From Paenibacillus_AR mesotrionivorans (GTDB lineage: Bacteria > Bacillota > Bacilli > Paenibacillales > NBRC-103111): DNA of 64,000 nt. Positions within the stretch are counted from its first letter, which is position 1. The number at the start of each line of letters is the position of its first letter. The notes under the pieces were generated by a model that was not told the origin of the DNA, ran no database searches, and saw only the letters and a list, made by a program, of their open reading frames with translations. Shown piece by piece: positions 53,097 through 62,675 of the stretch. The translations under genes and the position numbers were made by a program. The DNA is taken from positions 3,616 to 67,615 of the forward strand of contig NZ_JBJURJ010000029.1 of assembly GCF_046098205.1 (NCBI RefSeq), in the 5' to 3' direction.

Positions 53097-54182
53097 TTAC
53101 TGGGCTTTTTCCAATAATTTCGGTTTTGCGAAAATCATCCGGCCTGCAGAGGTCTGCAGCACACTGGTGACCATAACCTCCATGGTGGCGCCGATATAAT
53201 CCCGTCCGCCCTCCACAACGATCATCGTTCCGTCATCCAGATAAGCGACCCCTTGGCCATGCTCCTTGCCGTCCTTGATCACCTGAACCACGATCTCTTC
53301 CCCCGGCAGCACCACAGGCTTCACTGCATTGGCCAGATCATTGATATTCAGCACAGGCACACCCTGCAGCTCACATACCTTGTTCAGGTTGAAGTCATTG
53401 GTAATCACCTTGCCCCGCAGCACCTTAGCCAGACGGACCAGCTTGCTGTCCACCTCGGAGATTTCCTCGAAATCGCCTTCGTAGATCAGCACCTTCACGT
53501 CAAGCTCCTTCTGGATCTTGTTCAGAATATCCAGTCCCCGCCTGCCGCGGTTGCGCTTCAGAAGATCCGACGAATCTGCAATATGCTGCAGCTCCTCCAG
53601 GACAAACTCCGGGATCACCAGCGTCCCTTCAATAAAGCCGGTTTTGCAGATATCCGCAATCCGTCCATCGATAATCACGCTGGTATCGAGAATCTTGCAC
53701 TCTCCCCGGTTTTCCGGCTCCGCATCCTTATCTGCGCCTGACGGCCATTTGGAAAAAATTCCAATAAGATCTTCTTTCTTCATCCACCCTGCACGGAAGC
53801 CGGCCGCTCCAAACACCAGCGTCGCCAAAAACGGAATAAACGTTCCTCCTCCGATGCCTTCCCACAGCGGATGGGCCAACAGCGATACCAGCAATCCCAT
53901 AATCAATCCCGCTAAACCAGACACCACATGGGCAACCGGCGTTTCCTGCAGCCTAGCCTCTCCTGCCTTCAGCCACCGGCGGACAAAGATATCCGACAAT
54001 TGGACAAGAGCAAAAGCGGCCGCCGCCCCCAAAATCATAAACCAATACACCTGGCCCTTCAGCTCCGTCACACCCAGCAGCTGGCGGACCATCTGAGCCA
54101 AAGCTCCTTCAGTATGCTGACCGGATTGATAACCTGCTGCTACCCCCGCTATCAATGCGGCCAATTGAATCCACTTTTTCAA
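53097..54182 (-). CDS. yacL: Membrane-anchored PIN/TRAM-domain protein YacL
   Basis: 361 residues. Four or so membrane helices lie within residues 1-125. A PIN domain follows, with conserved acidic residues (ILDTSVIIDGRIADICKTGF near 165 and KVITNDFNLNKVCELQGVPV). The C-terminal TRAM domain carries KDGKEHGQGVAYLDDGTMIV. A ribonuclease role is plausible from the PIN fold but unproven. TTG start at 54182 with GGAGGTGA upstream. Confidence 0.93.
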   Translation of the reverse strand: MKKWIQLAALIAGVAAGYQSGQHTEGALAQMVRQLLGVTELKGQVYWFMILGAAAAFALVQLSDIFVRRWLKAGEARLQETPVAHVVSGLAGLIMGLLVSLLAHPLWEGIGGGTFIPFLATLVFGAAGFRAGWMKKEDLIGIFSKWPSGADKDAEPENRGECKILDTSVIIDGRIADICKTGFIEGTLVIPEFVLEELQHIADSSDLLKRNRGRRGLDILNKIQKELDVKVLIYEGDFEEISEVDSKLVRLAKVLRGKVITNDFNLNKVCELQGVPVLNINDLANAVKPVVLPGEEIVVQVIKDGKEHGQGVAYLDDGTMIVVEGGRDYIGATMEVMVTSVLQTSAGRMIFAKPKLLEKAQ

Positions 54183-54262
54183 CTTGCTTCACCTCCTGCT
54201 ACCAGTATGACCAAAATTTCTTTGGATAAACCTGCCATCCCCGGGGGTTGGAATCAGTAAAA

Positions 54263-54291
54263 TTGAATTGCCTCCGGGGTTGCTATATAAT
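54263..54291 (+). promoter_or_regulatory. Sigma-A promoter of the + strand small gene
   Basis: TTGAAT, 17-nt spacer, perfect TATAAT, about 45 bp before the start at 54337. Confidence 0.75.
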
Positions 54292-54336
54292 GATGAAAAA
54301 TACCCTCATTCGAGGACTTAACCAGAGGTGAACCAT

Positions 54337-54732
54337 ATGAGCTCTCCCAGCCTGAAGGAATTCCAGGATCAAGTCGCCGAATTACTGCTCCGTCACCGCA
54401 GCGTTCTGGATGTTCTCTCCAAGTTTCAACAGTCGAATGCCGCTGCCAACCGGGCCGTGATGAAGTCGGTTACGGAATGCGGCTGTGTCCAGGTTCATGC
54501 CGGCAAACAACACTACACCCGGGATATGACGCTGGAGCAGGCCAAGGAGCAGTTGGGAACCCATCTTGAGGGACAGGTTTGCGAACATTGCAAAGAGGTC
54601 ATTGAGTCCGAGCTGGGGCGGAATTTGTTTTATATGGCGTCCTTATGCAATCTGCTGGACCTGAACTTGGACAAGGTGGTCTCCCAGGAATCCACCAAGT
54701 GCTCCACACTGGGTTTATTTAACCTCAGTTAA
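54337..54732 (+). CDS. Small helical cysteine-bearing protein, degenerate MazG-like C-terminus
   Basis: 131 residues, not confidently recognised. The N-terminal half is helical, the middle holds ECGCVQVHA and CEHCKEV (a possible zinc-type cluster), and the end ESELGRNLFYMASLCNLLDL with NLDKVV recalls the MazG family pattern EELGDVLWYLAALANxLGIDL. The MazG metal aspartate is replaced by Arg/Asn, so catalysis is doubtful. Near relatives appear, from memory, at this locus in other Paenibacillus. ATG at 54337 with AGAGGTG upstream; own promoter and terminator. Divergent from yacL. Confidence 0.7.
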   Translation: MSSPSLKEFQDQVAELLLRHRSVLDVLSKFQQSNAAANRAVMKSVTECGCVQVHAGKQHYTRDMTLEQAKEQLGTHLEGQVCEHCKEVIESELGRNLFYMASLCNLLDLNLDKVVSQESTKCSTLGLFNLS

Positions 54733-54757
54733 CCTTTCGCCCGTCACTGCCAAAACA

Positions 54758-54804
54758 AAAAAAGCATTTATTTCCCCTTGAAGCAGGAAAATAAATGCTT
54801 TTTA
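54758..54804. terminator. Bidirectional terminator between the small gene and pssA
   Basis: AAAAGCATTTATTTTCC-type arms (54759-54775 and 54786-54803) close a small loop, with A and T runs on either side. It serves both converging genes. Confidence 0.85.
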
Positions 54805-54826
54805 TTTTCATCCTATTCGGTTGGTG

Positions 54827-55576
54827 TTACATGTTGGTCTTGTTCACCGCTTCGTCATTCTGTCCCCGGCGGCGTCCGCGGCGCTTCAGCACACGGTCCA
54901 GACGGGAGATCTGCTCAACGTTTTTTTTTAGGCCGTAGAGAGCATACAGAACCAGAGGAACAAAGATCATCTTGGAGATGGAACCGGGAAATTTAATGGC
55001 CAGCACCACAGCTGCAATCACAACAACGGGAGTTACCCAGATAGCAGACTTAGGAATGCCGATTTTCTTGAAGTTGGGGTATTTCACTGTGCTGATCATC
55101 AGGTAGGACAAGAGCAGAGTGGACAGCACCAGCACAACCGTATTGATTTCATTGGCGAACAGAGCCAACGTACACAATACACCGCCAGCGGCAGGAATAG
55201 GCAGCCCGATAAAGTAACCGGGTGTTCCCGCTACCACATTGAAGCGGGCCAGCCGAAGCGCGCCGCAGATCGGGAAGATCGCGGTAACGATCCATGCTGT
55301 AGCTTCATTCATTCCTTGGAAGGCTGTTACATACATAATGAACGCAGGTGCTACACCGAAGGAAATCACGTCCGACAGGGAGTCCAGCTCCTTGCCGAAT
55401 TCGGATTGGGCATTCAGCGCCCGGGCAACCCGGCCGTCCAGCCCGTCGCACAGCATGGCGACAATGACCATGATGGCAGCAAGCTCTGTATACTCATTAA
55501 AAACAAGTATGATAGCGAGAAATCCCAAGAACAAATTCCCGATGGTAAACATATTTGGTACGGACTTTCTGATCAT
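54827..55576 (-). CDS. pssA: CDP-diacylglycerol-serine O-phosphatidyltransferase
   Basis: 249 residues with several membrane helices. The CDP-alcohol phosphotransferase motif DGLDGRVARALNAQSEFGKE followed by LDSLSD contains all conserved aspartates. Makes phosphatidylserine, the precursor of phosphatidylethanolamine. ATG at 55576 with GGGGTGATGAG upstream. The C-terminal tail is basic. Downstream of disA after 146 bp. Confidence 0.94.
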   Translation of the reverse strand: MIRKSVPNMFTIGNLFLGFLAIILVFNEYTELAAIMVIVAMLCDGLDGRVARALNAQSEFGKELDSLSDVISFGVAPAFIMYVTAFQGMNEATAWIVTAIFPICGALRLARFNVVAGTPGYFIGLPIPAAGGVLCTLALFANEINTVVLVLSTLLLSYLMISTVKYPNFKKIGIPKSAIWVTPVVVIAAVVLAIKFPGSISKMIFVPLVLYALYGLKKNVEQISRLDRVLKRRGRRRGQNDEAVNKTNM

Positions 55577-55722
55577 CTCATCACCCCATGTTGAAGATTC
55601 CGATGCATGTCTTGCTATTCGGAGCCTCCTTCGTAAACTAGAATTATCTGCCGGGTGTGTACGTCCAAATTTAAATGTTTCGTAAACGAACCGCCGGATA
55701 CTCCTTCATGATTGTATGCAAT

Positions 55723-56802
55723 TTAGATATGTCTGTCAATGAATACTTGGTCTTGAATCCGTTTTAATCCTTCCTTGATCGCCCTCGCACGCACCTCTCC
55801 AATTCCATCCACTTCATCCAGATCCTCTATGGAGGCATTAACCATAAACGGCAGGTATTCAAACCGTTCCACCAGATTGGCGATGATAACCGAAGGCAGC
55901 CTCGGGATTTTGCTCAGGACCCGGTAGCCCCGCGGCGACAGCTGTTCCTCCATGGACGTGTTGGAATACGGATAACCCAGCAGTCTGGCCAGATCATTGT
56001 GATTGAGAATCTCCTCATTGCCGAGACGCCTGAGGGTCAGACGGATTTCCTTAACCCGCTCCTCCGAAGGATCTCTTGCATAGTCTTTCAAAAGAAGCAG
56101 CTGCTCATACTCTGTATTGCCAACCAACTCCTCCAGCTGCATGCTGATCAGACGGCCTTCCGTACCCAGCTCATTGATGTAGCGTTTGATCTCACCTTTA
56201 ATACGCAGAACCATCTCAATCCGTTGCAAAACATTGCAAACATCATGGGTGGTCACAATTTCTTCAAATTCCGCCGCTCCCAGATTGGTCAGCGCTTGAT
56301 CCAGAACGGTTTTATACTTTTCCAGGGTCTGAATGGCCTGGTTAGCCTTGGTCAGAATCACGCCGATATCCTTCAGGGAATACCGGAGTGTCCCCTGATA
56401 CAGGGTAATGACATTCCGCCGCTGGGAGATGGAGACCACCAGCTTCCCGGTTTGCTTGGCCACACGCTCCGCCGTCCGGTGCCGGATTCCCGTTTCAATG
56501 GAAGGAATGGTCGGATCCGGAATGAGCTGCGTATTGGCATACAGAATTCTCCGTATATCCTCGCTAAGAATAATCGCCCCGTCCATTTTGGCAAGCTCAT
56601 ACAGATGGTTGGGGGTAAAATCGCAATTGATGGAGAAGCCCCCATCCACGATGTCCATCAAATCCGGACTATAGCCTACCACAATCAATCCACCTGTTTT
56701 GGCCCGCAGCACATTCTCCAGTCCGTCGCGGAAAGCGGTACCGGGCGCCACCATTTGCAGAAGTTTGCTCATTACGTCTTGCTTTTCCTCATCCCGCCCC
56801 AT
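55723..56802 (-). CDS. disA: DNA integrity scanning diadenylate cyclase DisA
   Basis: 359 residues. The DAC domain carries DGAIILSEDIRRILYANTQL and the RHR motif in IETGIRHRTAERVAKQTG. The C-terminal part has helix-hairpin-helix DNA-binding motifs (EDLDEVDGIGEVRARAIKEG). Produces c-di-AMP and pauses at branched DNA. 62 bp after radA, as in B. subtilis. Confidence 0.97.
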   Translation of the reverse strand: MGRDEEKQDVMSKLLQMVAPGTAFRDGLENVLRAKTGGLIVVGYSPDLMDIVDGGFSINCDFTPNHLYELAKMDGAIILSEDIRRILYANTQLIPDPTIPSIETGIRHRTAERVAKQTGKLVVSISQRRNVITLYQGTLRYSLKDIGVILTKANQAIQTLEKYKTVLDQALTNLGAAEFEEIVTTHDVCNVLQRIEMVLRIKGEIKRYINELGTEGRLISMQLEELVGNTEYEQLLLLKDYARDPSEERVKEIRLTLRRLGNEEILNHNDLARLLGYPYSNTSMEEQLSPRGYRVLSKIPRLPSVIIANLVERFEYLPFMVNASIEDLDEVDGIGEVRARAIKEGLKRIQDQVFIDRHI

Positions 56803-56864
56803 GGGAAGCCCCCTGACTCTCTATTAATAGTTATATAATGATATGTTATAGGTTGAATTTTTAT

Positions 56865-58235
56865 TTACCGCGGCAGCGCTGCATCCAGTGCCTCCTGGAC
56901 GGTATTTACCCCAATCACGTCCATCCCCTTGGGGGGATTCCAGCCCTTGAGGGATTTCTGCGGAAGAATAACCCGCTTGAAGCCCAGCTTCTCCGCTTCC
57001 TTCACCCGCTGGTCCACCCGGGATACCCCTCTGACCTCTCCGGTCAATCCGATTTCGCCGAAGACGGCATCGAAGGGCTGCGTCGGACAATCCCGGAAGC
57101 TGGAAGCAATGCTTACGGCCACAGCCAAATCCACTGCAGGCTCATCCAGCTTTACGCCCCCGGCAACATTGAGATACACGTCCTGGGTTTGCAGAAACAG
57201 CCCGTTGCGTTTCTCCAGCACAGCAATAATCAGCGACAGCCGGTTATGGTCATAACCCGTGGCCATCCGTCTGGGCGAAGGAAAATTTGTAGGGCTGACC
57301 AGCGCTTGGAGCTCCACCAGCACCGGCCGTGTCCCCTCCATACTGGCAACAACCGTAGAGCCCGCCACCCCCAAGGGTCGTTCGGATAAGAACAGCTCCG
57401 AGGGATTATTCACCTCTACAAGCCCGGATTCCCTCATTTCAAATATTCCGATTTCATTGGTGGAGCCAAACCGGTTTTTCACCGCCCGGAGAACCCGGTA
57501 CGTATGGTGACGTTCCCCCTCGAAGTACAGGACACAGTCCACCATATGCTCCAGAAGCCGAGGTCCGGCGATAGCCCCCTCCTTGGTGACATGTCCGACC
57601 AGCACTGTAGCGATCCCCTTGGACTTGGCAATCCGCATAAAGTGGGTGGTACATTCCCGCACCTGGGATACGCTGCCGGGTGCCGAGGAAATGGACGGGT
57701 GAAAGACCGTTTGGATGGAGTCGATCACCAGGAAGTCCGGTTCTATTTCGTCGATGGCCATTAGGATGGCATCAATATTGGTCTCACACAGAACGAACAA
57801 CAGGGGAGAAATAGCGCCCAGCCGGTCTGCCCGGAGCTTGGTCTGCCGGGTGGATTCCTCTCCGGAGATATAGAGCACCTTCAACCCTTTGCGGTTCAGC
57901 TCAAAGGACGTTTGCAACAGCAGGGTAGATTTTCCAATACCGGGGTCCCCGCCAACCAGGATCAGCGAACCCGGAACTACTCCTCCGCCCAGCACCCGGT
58001 TAAGCTCTATGTTGTCCGTGACAATGCGCGGCTCCTTGGTACTCTCTATGTGTATGATGGAAACCGCTTTTTCTTGCGGAAGAGCAGAAACGGATGTGTG
58101 AACGCCGGCCCGCTGCGGCGCCTCCACTTCCTCCACAAAGGTGTTCCAGGCTTGGCAGCCCGGGCACTTGCCCAGCCATTTGGGGGTTTCGTATCCGCAT
58201 TCGGTACAGGTGAATTTCGTTTTTAGTTTAGCCAT
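56865..58235 (-). CDS. radA: DNA repair protein RadA (Sms)
   Basis: 456 residues. N-terminal zinc finger CTECGYETPKWLGKCPGCQA, the Walker A motif GGDPGIGKSTLLLQ near residue 95, the KNRFG motif in AVKNRFGSTNEIGIF, and a Lon-like C-terminal domain. Works in recombination branch migration. ATG at 58235. Follows clpC after 361 bp, which holds a terminator and a MITE-like element. Confidence 0.97.
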   Translation of the reverse strand: MAKLKTKFTCTECGYETPKWLGKCPGCQAWNTFVEEVEAPQRAGVHTSVSALPQEKAVSIIHIESTKEPRIVTDNIELNRVLGGGVVPGSLILVGGDPGIGKSTLLLQTSFELNRKGLKVLYISGEESTRQTKLRADRLGAISPLLFVLCETNIDAILMAIDEIEPDFLVIDSIQTVFHPSISSAPGSVSQVRECTTHFMRIAKSKGIATVLVGHVTKEGAIAGPRLLEHMVDCVLYFEGERHHTYRVLRAVKNRFGSTNEIGIFEMRESGLVEVNNPSELFLSERPLGVAGSTVVASMEGTRPVLVELQALVSPTNFPSPRRMATGYDHNRLSLIIAVLEKRNGLFLQTQDVYLNVAGGVKLDEPAVDLAVAVSIASSFRDCPTQPFDAVFGEIGLTGEVRGVSRVDQRVKEAEKLGFKRVILPQKSLKGWNPPKGMDVIGVNTVQEALDAALPR

Positions 58236-58366
58236 AATTTCGGATTTCCTGCGCTTTCTTTTTGTTATTCCGTTCAGCTTGACGTAAATTTAAGTTTACC
58301 ATTTATTTGTATGGGCGTCCACGTAACCGCAGGCTCTTCTTCTTATCTGATTCGGCATATCCCGAC

Positions 58367-58417
58367 AAAAAATAAAGCCCCCTGCACAAAGGATTATTCC
58401 TTCGTGCAAGAGGCTTT
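58367..58417 (-). terminator. Intrinsic terminator downstream of clpC
   Basis: Minus strand AAAGCC(TCT)TGCAC and GTGCA(GGG)GGCTTT with inner AAGG/CCTT, then ATTTTTTG. It lies between the MITE-like element and radA. Confidence 0.75.
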
Positions 58418-58433
58418 GCAGGTTTTGGCCGGT

Positions 58434-58599
58434 TAGGCCGTGTCTGAAAACTCGTTGAGGGCATCTTTCACCGCCTTTTCGCCCCGAACTATCGTCACTT
58501 CCGCTTGACGTACCCCCGGTACGCCTTCACGAAAGTTCCTTGCTATGGACGAAAATTTGGGCATTAGCTGCTCCCCTCGGAGTTTTCAGACAAGCCCTA
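58434..58599. mobile_element. MITE-like element with 13-bp terminal inverted repeats
   Basis: TGTCTGAAAACTC (58441-58453) and its exact reverse complement (58580-58592) bound about 150 bp with no gene. Outward the ends continue as TTAGGCCG and CTAGGGCT, partly matching. The right end overlaps the clpC stop, so the TAG stop codon is part of the element. A small inner dyad, CGTACC/GGTACG, is present. No target duplication is obvious. The parental transposon is unknown. Confidence 0.7.
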
Positions 58600-61023
58600 G
58601 TTGCGGACAACCACCAGCTCCCCTTCTTTTTCATCGATGACCAGACGGTCACCCTTGGTAATGTTGCCCTTGAGGAATTCCTCGGACAACCGGTCTTCAA
58701 TATGCTTCTGGATGGCGCGGCGCAAGGGTCTTGCCCCATAGGTGGGGTCATAACCTTCCTTGGCCAGGAACTTCTTGGCGCTGTCAGAGAGCTCAAAGTC
58801 GACTTCTTGCTCCTTCAAGCGCTTGCGCAGTTCCTCTGCCATCAGGGTGACGATTTGGGCGATATGCTGTTCGTCCAAGGAGTGGAAGACGATCATTTCG
58901 TCCATCCGGTTCAGGAACTCCGGACGGAAGCTTTTCTTCAGCTCCGTCAACACCTTGTCTTTCATATTATTATATTCCTTGCCCGTATCGGCGATGGCGG
59001 CGGTGAAGCCCAGGGAGCTTTGCTTCTTGATAGTATCCGCCCCCACGTTGGAGGTCATGATGATCAAGGTATTGCGGAAGTCCACTGTACGTCCCTTGGA
59101 ATCGGTCAAGCGGCCGTCCTCCAGAACCTGCAGGAGGATATTGAATACCTCGGGATGTGCTTTTTCGATTTCATCCAGCAATACCACAGAGTAAGGCTTG
59201 CGGCGTACCTTTTCGGTGAGCTGGCCGCCTTCCTCGTAGCCCACATATCCCGGAGGCGCTCCGACCAGACGGGAGGTGGAGTGTTTCTCCATGTATTCGG
59301 ACATATCGATTCGGATAACCGCATTCTCGTCACCGAAGAGGGCTTCTGCCAAGGCGCGTGCCAGCTCGGTTTTACCTACACCGGTTGGGCCAAGGAAGAT
59401 GAAGGAGCCCATGGGGCGCTTCGGATCCTTCAGACCTGCACGGGCCCGGCGGATGGCGCGGCTGACGGCCTTCACGGCTTCGTCCTGGCCGATTACCCGG
59501 TCATGAAGGATGTCTTCCATCTTCAGCAGGCGCTCGGTTTCCTCTTCTGCCAGCTTCCGTACGGGAACCCCGGTCCAGCTCGCCACGATTTGGGCAATAT
59601 CATCCGGCGTCACCACAGAGTCGGTACGGCCTTGCGTTTCCTTCCACTCGTTGCGGGTAGACTCCAACTCCTCGCGAAGCTTTTGCTCGGTATCCCGGAG
59701 AGCGGCAGCCTTCTCAAACTCCTGGCTTTGCACGGCGGAGTCCTTTTCCTTGCGGACATCCTCCAGCTTTTGCTCCATTTGCTTCAGGCTGGGCGGTACA
59801 GTGTAGGACTTCAAGCGGACCTTGGAGCCGGCTTCGTCGATCAGGTCAATGGCTTTGTCCGGCAGGAAGCGGTCGGTGATGTACCGGTCGGACAGCTTCA
59901 CGGCCTGCACAATGGCCTCGTCGGAAATCTTCACCCGGTGATGGGCTTCATAACGGTCACGCAGACCATAGAGAATTTGCACGGCTTCCTCCGGAGTCGG
60001 CTGATCCACCGAAATCGGTTGGAACCGGCGCTCGAGAGCGGCATCCTTCTCGATATATTTGCGGTATTCATCCAGGGTAGTGGCGCCGATGCACTGCAGC
60101 TCGCCGCGGGCCAGGGCAGGCTTCAGAATGTTGGAGGCGTCGATAGCGCCTTCTGCGCCGCCTGCGCCGATCAGGGTGTGCAGCTCGTCGATGAACAGGA
60201 TAATGTTGCCCGCTTGACGGATTTCGTCCATGATCTTCTTCAGACGGTCCTCAAACTCGCCTCTGTATTTGGTGCCGGCGACAACGGAGCCCATATCCAG
60301 AGTCATAACCCGCTTATCCCGCAGTGTCTCGGGAATTTCGTTGTTGATGATCTTCTGGGCCAAACCTTCGGCAATGGCGGTTTTACCAACGCCGGGTTCA
60401 CCAATCAGAACGGGGTTGTTCTTGGTCCGGCGGCTCAATACTTGAATGACCCGTTCGATTTCCTTACTCCGGCCGATTACCGGGTCAAGATGCCCTTCCT
60501 TGGCCGTAGCGGTCAGGTCACGGGCCAAACCGTCCAGGGTAGGTGTGCTTACATTGGCAGGTGTGCCGTGGCTGGTGGAAACCGCTTCGCTGCTTCCCAA
60601 GAGCTGCAGCACTTGCTGGCGGGCCTTATTAAGGCTGACGCCCAGATTGTTCAGAACCCGGGCAGCCACGCCTTCACCTTCGCGTATCAAACCCAAGAGG
60701 ATATGTTCCGTGCCCACGTACGTATGTCCGAGCTTACGGGCTTCATCCATAGAAAGCTCAATGACTTTTTTAGCCCGGGGCGTGTATGCAATATTGGTCG
60801 GCTGCTCCTGTCCGCGGCCGATCAGGGATTCCACCTCATCCTGGATCTTCTCCAGGCCCAAACCTAGGGAAATCAGCGCCTTGGCGGCAATGCCTTCCCC
60901 TTCTTTAATCAATCCCAGCAAAATATGCTCTGTACCGATATTATTGTGTCCCAACCGCACAGCCTCTTCTTGTGCCAAGGCCAATACCTTTTGGGCACGC
61001 TCCGTAAATCTGCCAAACATCAT
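58597..61023 (-). CDS. clpC: ATP-dependent Clp protease ATP-binding subunit ClpC
   Basis: 808 residues. Two N-terminal Clp repeats, AAA1 with GEPGVGKTAIAEG near residue 205, the UVR middle domain, and AAA2 with GPTGVGKTELARA near 545. Unfolds McsB-tagged and other substrates for ClpP. The ATG at 61023 has GGAGGTG upstream; the frame opens at 61038. The TAG stop is supplied by the adjoining MITE-like end, so the last residues (VVVRN) may be altered from the ancestor. Last gene of the CtsR operon. Confidence 0.97.
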   Translation of the reverse strand: MMFGRFTERAQKVLALAQEEAVRLGHNNIGTEHILLGLIKEGEGIAAKALISLGLGLEKIQDEVESLIGRGQEQPTNIAYTPRAKKVIELSMDEARKLGHTYVGTEHILLGLIREGEGVAARVLNNLGVSLNKARQQVLQLLGSSEAVSTSHGTPANVSTPTLDGLARDLTATAKEGHLDPVIGRSKEIERVIQVLSRRTKNNPVLIGEPGVGKTAIAEGLAQKIINNEIPETLRDKRVMTLDMGSVVAGTKYRGEFEDRLKKIMDEIRQAGNIILFIDELHTLIGAGGAEGAIDASNILKPALARGELQCIGATTLDEYRKYIEKDAALERRFQPISVDQPTPEEAVQILYGLRDRYEAHHRVKISDEAIVQAVKLSDRYITDRFLPDKAIDLIDEAGSKVRLKSYTVPPSLKQMEQKLEDVRKEKDSAVQSQEFEKAAALRDTEQKLREELESTRNEWKETQGRTDSVVTPDDIAQIVASWTGVPVRKLAEEETERLLKMEDILHDRVIGQDEAVKAVSRAIRRARAGLKDPKRPMGSFIFLGPTGVGKTELARALAEALFGDENAVIRIDMSEYMEKHSTSRLVGAPPGYVGYEEGGQLTEKVRRKPYSVVLLDEIEKAHPEVFNILLQVLEDGRLTDSKGRTVDFRNTLIIMTSNVGADTIKKQSSLGFTAAIADTGKEYNNMKDKVLTELKKSFRPEFLNRMDEMIVFHSLDEQHIAQIVTLMAEELRKRLKEQEVDFELSDSAKKFLAKEGYDPTYGARPLRRAIQKHIEDRLSEEFLKGNITKGDRLVIDEKEGELVVVRN

Positions 61024-61059
61024 CGTGAACACCTCCAAATGGAATAATCACTTGTTGCT

Positions 61060-62121
61060 TTATTTCTGAGCCAAATGGCTGCGGATCAATTCCGCCCGGC
61101 GTATATCCCTTCCCTCTGCCGACAGCTTCTCGCCGGAGAGCTGCTGCAGGAATGCGGGCTGGGTCATGACCAAAAGCTCGTTTAACGCTGTTTTGCTGAC
61201 GTTCTGCACCATCCCCAGATCTACCCCAAGCCGTACATCGGATAAACGCTGGGCGGCCTCCTTGGAGTCCATGATGATGGCATGGGTCAGAATCCCGTAG
61301 GATCTGCAGATCCGGTCCTGCATTCTGGCTCTGGATTCCACCGCCAGAATCTGCCGGGCGCTGCGTTCATGCTCGATAATCTGCCGGACCACACTATGCA
61401 GATTATCCAGGATCTCCTCCTCCGATTGCCCCAGTGTAATCTGGTTAGAAATCTGGAAGAGGTTGCCAACCGCCTCGCTGCCTTCGCCATAAATTCCTCT
61501 TACGGCAAGACCCACTTGGGTGATGGCCTGCAGGATCCGGTTGATTTGCTGAGTAATCACAAGTGCGGGAAGATGGATCATCACCGAGGCCCGGATGCCC
61601 GTTCCCACATTGGTGGGACAGCTGGTCAGGAATCCCCGCCGCTCGTCAAATGCGTATTCCAGCAGCTCCTCAAAGCGGTCATCCACCTCATTAGCTACCT
61701 GCCAGGCCTCCCGAATTTGAAAGCCTGAGGCAAGAACCTGGATGCGGATATGATCCTCCTCATTCACCATAATACTGATGGATTCGGATTCGTTCAACAA
61801 AACCGCACCGTTTTGTGATTCGTTGGCCAAATTGGGGCTGATCAGATGCTTTTCCACCAATACCTTCTTCTCCAGCTCCGACAGCTCGGAGAGTGGAACC
61901 ATCTCTACCTCGCCATCTTCCTGAAGGTTTCCGGCCTCATGGAGCTCCCGGATTTTGTCCAGTACCTCACCGGACTGGGACTTGGTGGCCAGCATGGGAA
62001 ACGGGTACCCGTTTAAGTTACGCGCAATTCGCACTCTGCTGCTGATGACGATATCCGAATCGGGACCTTCGCCCTTCATCCATTCCGTCAATGCCTGCTC
62101 GAAAAATCGCCGGGAATCCAT
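61060..62121 (-). CDS. mcsB: Protein arginine kinase McsB
   Basis: 353 residues from ATG 62121. Phosphagen-kinase fold: ISSRVRIARNLNGYPFPML, the catalytic loop TSCPTNVGTGIRASV near residue 210 and the C-terminal regulatory part. Phosphorylates arginines to mark proteins for ClpC-ClpP and inactivates CtsR. GGGAGGAG upstream fixes the start; upstream in-frame codons overlap mcsA. Confidence 0.96.
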   Translation of the reverse strand: MDSRRFFEQALTEWMKGEGPDSDIVISSRVRIARNLNGYPFPMLATKSQSGEVLDKIRELHEAGNLQEDGEVEMVPLSELSELEKKVLVEKHLISPNLANESQNGAVLLNESESISIMVNEEDHIRIQVLASGFQIREAWQVANEVDDRFEELLEYAFDERRGFLTSCPTNVGTGIRASVMIHLPALVITQQINRILQAITQVGLAVRGIYGEGSEAVGNLFQISNQITLGQSEEEILDNLHSVVRQIIEHERSARQILAVESRARMQDRICRSYGILTHAIIMDSKEAAQRLSDVRLGVDLGMVQNVSKTALNELLVMTQPAFLQQLSGEKLSAEGRDIRRAELIRSHLAQK

Positions 62122-62140
62122 ACCCTTGACTCCTCCCATT

Positions 62141-62656
62141 TTACAAGCCGGAGGTTTGCCGCTCCAGCTCTTTGATCTGGTCCCGGATTTTCGCTGCGGC
62201 TTCAAAGTCCTCATGCTCCACCCGCTGGACCAGTTCTTTCTTCAACCGTTCCAATTCACGCTTTACCTGGATTTTACCACCAGTGCGTTTGGGGACCTTG
62301 CCCGTGTGCACGGTATTCCCGTGAACCCGCTTGAACAGCGGATCCAAGCGCTCGTCGAAATATTTATAACACTCGCTGCAGCCGAAGCGGCCCAGCTTGC
62401 TGAATTGCGAATACGTCAGCCCGCAGTTTTCACACCGCGGCGGTGTTTCCTGCCTGCGTTGGCTTCCCGTAGGCGGTTCAAAATCGAGCAGACCGGACAG
62501 CAGATTGTGGATCGAAAATCCCCCTGCCGTCCCCGGAATCATTTCACCCTTTTCCCTGGCGCAGGATTCACAGATGTGAAACTCCGTCTTCTCGCCATTG
62601 ACAATCTTCGTAAAATGCAGGGTTGCCGGCTTTTTGCCGCATTCCTGGCAAATCAT
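62141..62656 (-). CDS. mcsA: Protein-arginine kinase activator McsA
   Basis: 171 residues. Four CxxC zinc pairs (CQECG, CESC, CENCG, CSECY) and a C-terminal UvrB/UvrC motif DFEAAAKIRDQIKELERQ. Activates McsB and senses stress. ATG at 62656 after GGGAGGA. Between ctsR and mcsB. Confidence 0.96.
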   Translation of the reverse strand: MICQECGKKPATLHFTKIVNGEKTEFHICESCAREKGEMIPGTAGGFSIHNLLSGLLDFEPPTGSQRRQETPPRCENCGLTYSQFSKLGRFGCSECYKYFDERLDPLFKRVHGNTVHTGKVPKRTGGKIQVKRELERLKKELVQRVEHEDFEAAAKIRDQIKELERQTSGL

Positions 62657-62675
62657 GAGAACGTCCTCCCTTTCC

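Noticed and set aside
58434..58599. Degraded insertion sequence with a transposase remnant
   Set aside because: The stretch between the inverted repeats is about 125 bp and holds no readable transposase fragment, so a non-autonomous element is the better description.
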